Assembly (NCBI RefSeq): GCF_009761675.1
Contig: NZ_QUZH01000003.1
Span: forward strand, 1-64,000
Length of the DNA stretch: 64,000 bases
Direction: 5' to 3'
Source: Bhargavaea sp. CC-171006
GTDB lineage: Bacteria > Bacillota > Bacilli > Bacillales_A > Planococcaceae
Program-made: the position numbers and the translations under genes
Notes under the pieces: model-generated
Database searches by the model: none
Seen by the model: only the letters and a program-made list of their open reading frames with translations
Told to the model about the DNA's origin: nothing
In this document: piece by piece, positions 61,230 through 64,000 of the stretch
Position numbering within the stretch: position 1 is the first letter of the stretch
Layout of the letters: every line of letters begins with the position of its first letter

Positions 61230-62671
61230 CGACACGGGCTGAACTTCACCGGAGGCATCGTACCGGGGCTCTTCATGTGCTTCGCAAGGTACCAAAACCG
61301 GTTCTCACGGTTGTTGGGCTACACATTCTGTATGCTGCACTGATCGCACCTGCAGGCAGCCTCGGATACGATGGCAAAGTAGCTCTTTTCGCGTTTCTGT
61401 CCGCCATGACACTCTGGGCCGGAACCCAGCTCCCAACCGGCTATGTGGCCCTCTCCCTCGTCTTGTTCATCATCTTGTTGAAAGCGGGCGAACCGGATCT
61501 GCTTTACCTGTCGATGGCGGAACCCGTTGTCTGGCTCATGATCGGCGCTTTCATCATCGGTGAGGCCTTTACCCGTTCGGGGCTCGCGGATCGGATGACA
61601 CATGCGGCACTTCGCCATTTCGGGAGAAAAGGGAGCCTGGTGAATGCACTGACTGGCCTGCTGTTCGCCACATCTTTTTTCATTCCGTCCACTTCCGGGC
61701 GGGCGGCGCTGGCCAAGCCAATCCTCAATCGGCTTGGCAGCCGGTTTACCGCACGCGAACAGCATGTGCTCTCAATCCTCGCTCCTGCAGTCATTCTGAT
61801 GAGCACATCAGCAACTCTTCTTGGAGCGGGTTCCCACCTGATCGGGGTCGGGCTGCTCGAGACAACTGCAGGCCAGTCGATTTCATTTATCCGATGGCTT
61901 GTCTGGGGCGTTCCATTTGCCGCAGCGGCGACATGGGTCACCGTTGTGGCCATCCGGCTGACGCTGTGGCCAAAAAATGAAACGACCGTTAAGGAAGATG
62001 GGCTTGAAACAGCCCCGCCCCCTATTAAAATGAGCGCCACAGAAAAAAGGACGCTCATTCTCATTTCAGTCATGCTGATCGGCTGGTTGACGGACGGCCT
62101 CCATGGTTACGGAATTGCTTTCGTGACGATGGCTGGGGCTGCTCTGGCGATGGTGCCCGGGTATGGTGTCCTTTCTTTTAAGGAAGGTGTCCGTTCCGTT
62201 TCCTGGAATCTGATTCTCTTTGTCGCTGCCGCAACAGCGCTTGGAACGGCCCTGATTGATACAGGTGTCGTCAAGGTGGCCGAAGAAAAGCTTTCCGGAC
62301 TGCTTCTGTCTGCCGGGCAGGCCCCTGAGTGGCTGCTTGTCCTCGCGCTTGCCGCGGTCTCGGTGACAAGCCATCTCTACATCACGTCCCATACGACCCG
62401 TGCCGTGGTGCTGGTGCCGACACTGATCCTGTTTGCCCGCAGCATTGGCGCCGATCCGGCAGCGGCCGTGTTCCTTGGTCTCATCGGCATGAACTATTGC
62501 CTGACAATGCCCGTCAGCTCCAAGGCTCTGCTTTTGTTCTATGAGGAGGGTGATGCCTCCTTCAGTGTGAAGGACCTCGCCAAGCTCAGTTGTATCCTTG
62601 CTCCTGTTTACATCGCGCTTATGGTGTTGTTCTACTTCACCTACTGGAAATGGACGGGGCTGGGGCTGTAA
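61226..62671 (+). CDS. SLC13/DASS-type anion symporter
   Basis: This 481-residue transporter has about 12 helices and matches the divalent anion:sodium symporter (SLC13/CitT) superfamily. Helix-hairpin motifs with conserved Ser-Thr-Ser occur at FIPSTSGRAAL (about residue 152) and VTSHLYITSHTTRAV near residue 380. The ATG overlaps the glxK stop (ATGA). The link with glycerate kinase suggests import of glycerate, tartrate or a related organic anion, an inference from context. The first 25 residues are basic and cytoplasmic. Confidence 0.88.
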   Translation: MTTRAELHRRHRTGALHVLRKVPKPVLTVVGLHILYAALIAPAGSLGYDGKVALFAFLSAMTLWAGTQLPTGYVALSLVLFIILLKAGEPDLLYLSMAEPVVWLMIGAFIIGEAFTRSGLADRMTHAALRHFGRKGSLVNALTGLLFATSFFIPSTSGRAALAKPILNRLGSRFTAREQHVLSILAPAVILMSTSATLLGAGSHLIGVGLLETTAGQSISFIRWLVWGVPFAAAATWVTVVAIRLTLWPKNETTVKEDGLETAPPPIKMSATEKRTLILISVMLIGWLTDGLHGYGIAFVTMAGAALAMVPGYGVLSFKEGVRSVSWNLILFVAAATALGTALIDTGVVKVAEEKLSGLLLSAGQAPEWLLVLALAAVSVTSHLYITSHTTRAVVLVPTLILFARSIGADPAAAVFLGLIGMNYCLTMPVSSKALLLFYEEGDASFSVKDLAKLSCILAPVYIALMVLFYFTYWKWTGLGL

Positions 62672-62678
62672 TAAAAAT

Positions 62679-62713
62679 GAAGCGAAGCATGCCCTCTTGC
62701 ATGCTTCGTTCTT
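62679..62713 (+). terminator. Terminator of the glycerate operon
   Basis: GAAGCATGC / GCATGCTTC stem (extended by GC pairs) then GTTCTTG; the minus strand side has TTTTTAT. Confidence 0.65.
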
Positions 62714-62878
62714 GTAAGTTCCGGAAGTACACTTTCTCCCTAAGAAAAACCGTTTTTCTAAAAAACACCTTCCCGCTCCATGATGGTAATAATAAATTAC
62801 TGCAACAGGCAGGGTTCTCTTCCAATCTATGCTACGATAGGGAACATATAGAGTCAGGAGGGAAACGCCATCAAAAGA

Positions 62879-63658
62879 ATGGACCCGCAAACCCAGAATT
62901 TACTTCTTGAAGCGATGCTGGACGGCAGCCAGACAGCCGCTTTAATCACGGATCCTTCACAGGAAGATCATCCGGTCCTCTACGCCAATAAAACGTTTGA
63001 AAAACTGACCGGATATAGCCCGGAAGAAACGATCGGCCACAACTGCCGATTCCTTCAGGGGCCTGACACCGAGCTGAAAGACGTGCAGAAAATGCGCGAT
63101 GCAATTAGAGATGAACACTCTGTCACCGTTACATTGAAGAACTATAGGAAAAACGGCACACCATTCTGGAACCGGGTCAATATCGAACCGGTCCGTACGG
63201 GAGGACGCCTTTTCTTTATCGGTACCCAGACCGATGTCACAGTCGAAGTGCAGCAACGAAAGAGTCTGGAGGAGAAGGAACGGGAGATCGAGCGCCTGTC
63301 CCTGCCTGTTCTGGAAATCGATGACGGCATCGCGGCCATTTCCCTGAATGGTGAAATGGGTGTCGAGCGCTATCGGCGTCTGACCGTCAAACTCAGCGAA
63401 TATGTCCAGCAACATCATTCCCATTCGGTCATCGTGGATATTTCAGGGCTATACTGGGACGAGGACACGCCGGTGTTTGACCTGCTCCAGCTCCAGGATG
63501 TCCTGAGACTGATGGGATGCCAGCTGTTCGTCACCGGCATTTCCCCGAAAGCGGCACGCGATATCGGATCGGAAGTGGACAAGGACCGCAAGCTGATCGC
63601 TTTCTCCTCATTTAAACAGGCCGTGGTCTCTGCGAAAAGAGCCGGTTCCTTTTCCTGA
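62879..63658 (+). CDS. pfyP: LOV-STAS blue-light photoreceptor (YtvA-like)
   Basis: This 259-residue protein has an N-terminal LOV domain (about residues 15-125) with GHNCRFLQG, where Cys56 forms the flavin adduct, a helical linker (126-148), and a C-terminal STAS domain (150-255). B. subtilis YtvA (261 residues) has the same layout and feeds blue light into the sigma-B pathway via the stressosome. AGGAGGG lies about 17 bp before this ATG, further than usual; an in-frame ATC closer to it is the only nearer candidate, and I keep the ATG. A -10 TACGAT lies near 62832. Confidence 0.92.
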   Translation: MDPQTQNLLLEAMLDGSQTAALITDPSQEDHPVLYANKTFEKLTGYSPEETIGHNCRFLQGPDTELKDVQKMRDAIRDEHSVTVTLKNYRKNGTPFWNRVNIEPVRTGGRLFFIGTQTDVTVEVQQRKSLEEKEREIERLSLPVLEIDDGIAAISLNGEMGVERYRRLTVKLSEYVQQHHSHSVIVDISGLYWDEDTPVFDLLQLQDVLRLMGCQLFVTGISPKAARDIGSEVDKDRKLIAFSSFKQAVVSAKRAGSFS

Positions 63659-63672
63659 CTCGTAAACACGCA

Positions 63673-63706
63673 AAGCCCCTTCCGGCAGTTGCCGGAAGGG
63701 GCTTAT
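63673..63706. terminator. Bidirectional terminator between pfyP and the FMN reductase gene
   Basis: A 15-bp stem (AAGCCCCTTCCGGCA / TGCCGGAAGGGGCTT) with a 2-nt loop lies between the convergent genes. Confidence 0.82.
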
Positions 63707-63712
63707 TCGAAA

Positions 63713-64000
63713 TTATTGAGTGACAGCAGCTTTTTCGCGGACTGTCTTGAGCGCGCCTGCCCAAGCATTCACTTCGTCAAGCATTGCAGTGACGTTTGTA
63801 AGGTGCAGTTCAGCCGGCTTGAACTCGGAGAAGTTTTCGAAGTCTGTGAACAGCGAGAGTGTAGGGTGCGTGCGCACGTCTGCCACTTTCAGTTCGCCGA
63901 GGATGCCGCGGAGGTGTTCCGCTGCACGCGCGCCGCCAGTTGAACCGTAGCTCACGATTCCTGCAGCTTTGTCGTGCCATACTTCACGTGCGAAGTCGAT
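63713..64000 (-). CDS. NADPH-dependent FMN reductase family protein, 3' part
   Basis: The last 95 residues of a flavoprotein are seen; the 5' end lies beyond the right edge. The frame reads from 64000 as IDFAREVWHDKAAGIVSYG, then GGARAAEHLRGILGELKV. This is typical of the NAD(P)H-dependent FMN reductase (flavodoxin-like) family. The GTG near 63955 is internal to the coding sequence and is not the start. The complete protein should be about 185 residues by family standard. Confidence 0.82.
   Translation of the reverse strand: MDFAREVWHDKAAGIVSYGSTGGARAAEHLRGILGELKVADVRTHPTLSLFTDFENFSEFKPAELHLTNVTAMLDEVNAWAGALKTVREKAAVTQ

Overview
The window is chromosomal DNA of a spore-forming member of the Bacillales. 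Base composition is in the mid-50s % G+C by eye, high for this order. The backbone follows the Bacillus subtilis yfh-yga order: yfhF, recX, yfhH, yfhJ, yfhP, mutY, sspE, ygaC, ygaD, ygaE, gsaB, bcp, perR, ygzB, ygxA and then an rRNA operon. It continues with genes that resemble the yfk/yfm region (yfkH, yfkK, ampS, chaA, map, yfmL). A gamma-type SASP gene with a sigma-G-like promoter and a PdaA cortex deacetylase indicate sporulation. A FemAB-type transferase, an ATP-grasp ligase and an Asp/Glu racemase suggest an L-Lys peptidoglycan with a D-amino-acid bridge, as in Planococcaceae. A high-GC planococcal genus such as Bhargavaea is a guess, not a demonstration.

Layout. 1-250: leader and tandem promoters of an rRNA operon that runs off the left edge. 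0.25-6.9 kb: ygxA, ygzB, perR, a peroxiredoxin/dehydrogenase/adenosyltransferase operon, gsaB and ygaE. 6.95-7.3 kb: non-coding phased short repeats. 7.3-12.9 kb: a five-gene oligopeptide ABC operon. 13.1-14.8 kb: an AT-rich pair, a class D sortase and its LPxTA acidic substrate; together with the ABC operon it splits the ygaD-ygaE synteny. 15-23.6 kb: ygaD, ygaC, sspE, mutY, the yfh genes and pdaA. 23.6-33 kb: transporters, an iron-type P1B-4 ATPase, stress proteins and aminopeptidase AmpS. 33-42 kb: MreBH, PepF, methionine aminopeptidase, a TPP-riboswitch-controlled thiamine transporter, an SGNH hydrolase and an RNA helicase. 42-48.4 kb: racemase, amidase, FbpA-like peptide, Ca2+/H+ antiporter, FemAB and ATP-grasp proteins. 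48.6-55.2 kb: an M48 peptidase with ankyrin repeats, peptide transporter DtpT, a zinc metallopeptidase, an RsbR-type stressosome protein, TspO and a glycine-zipper stress-like protein. 55.5-58.6 kb: a T-box-controlled serine operon. 58.7-58.9 kb: a striking mirror array of 21-bp repeats. 58.9-64 kb: a HAD phosphatase, a glycerate kinase/SLC13 transporter operon, a LOV-STAS blue-light receptor and the end of an FMN reductase gene.

The genes group into a few themes: oxidative and metal stress (PerR, Bcp, P1B-4 ATPase, FbpA-like), general stress (RsbR, LOV-STAS, a YtxH protein with a sigma-B-like promoter), spore formation, cell wall and surface (MreBH, FemAB/ATP-grasp/racemase, sortase), peptide uptake and breakdown (Opp, DtpT, PepF, AmpS), and 3-phosphoglycerate/serine metabolism (SerA operon, glycerate kinase). 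The most unusual signals are non-coding: three exactly phased 20- or 21-bp repeat arrays between convergent genes, and a 101-bp element present twice, each copy starting two bases after a stop codon.
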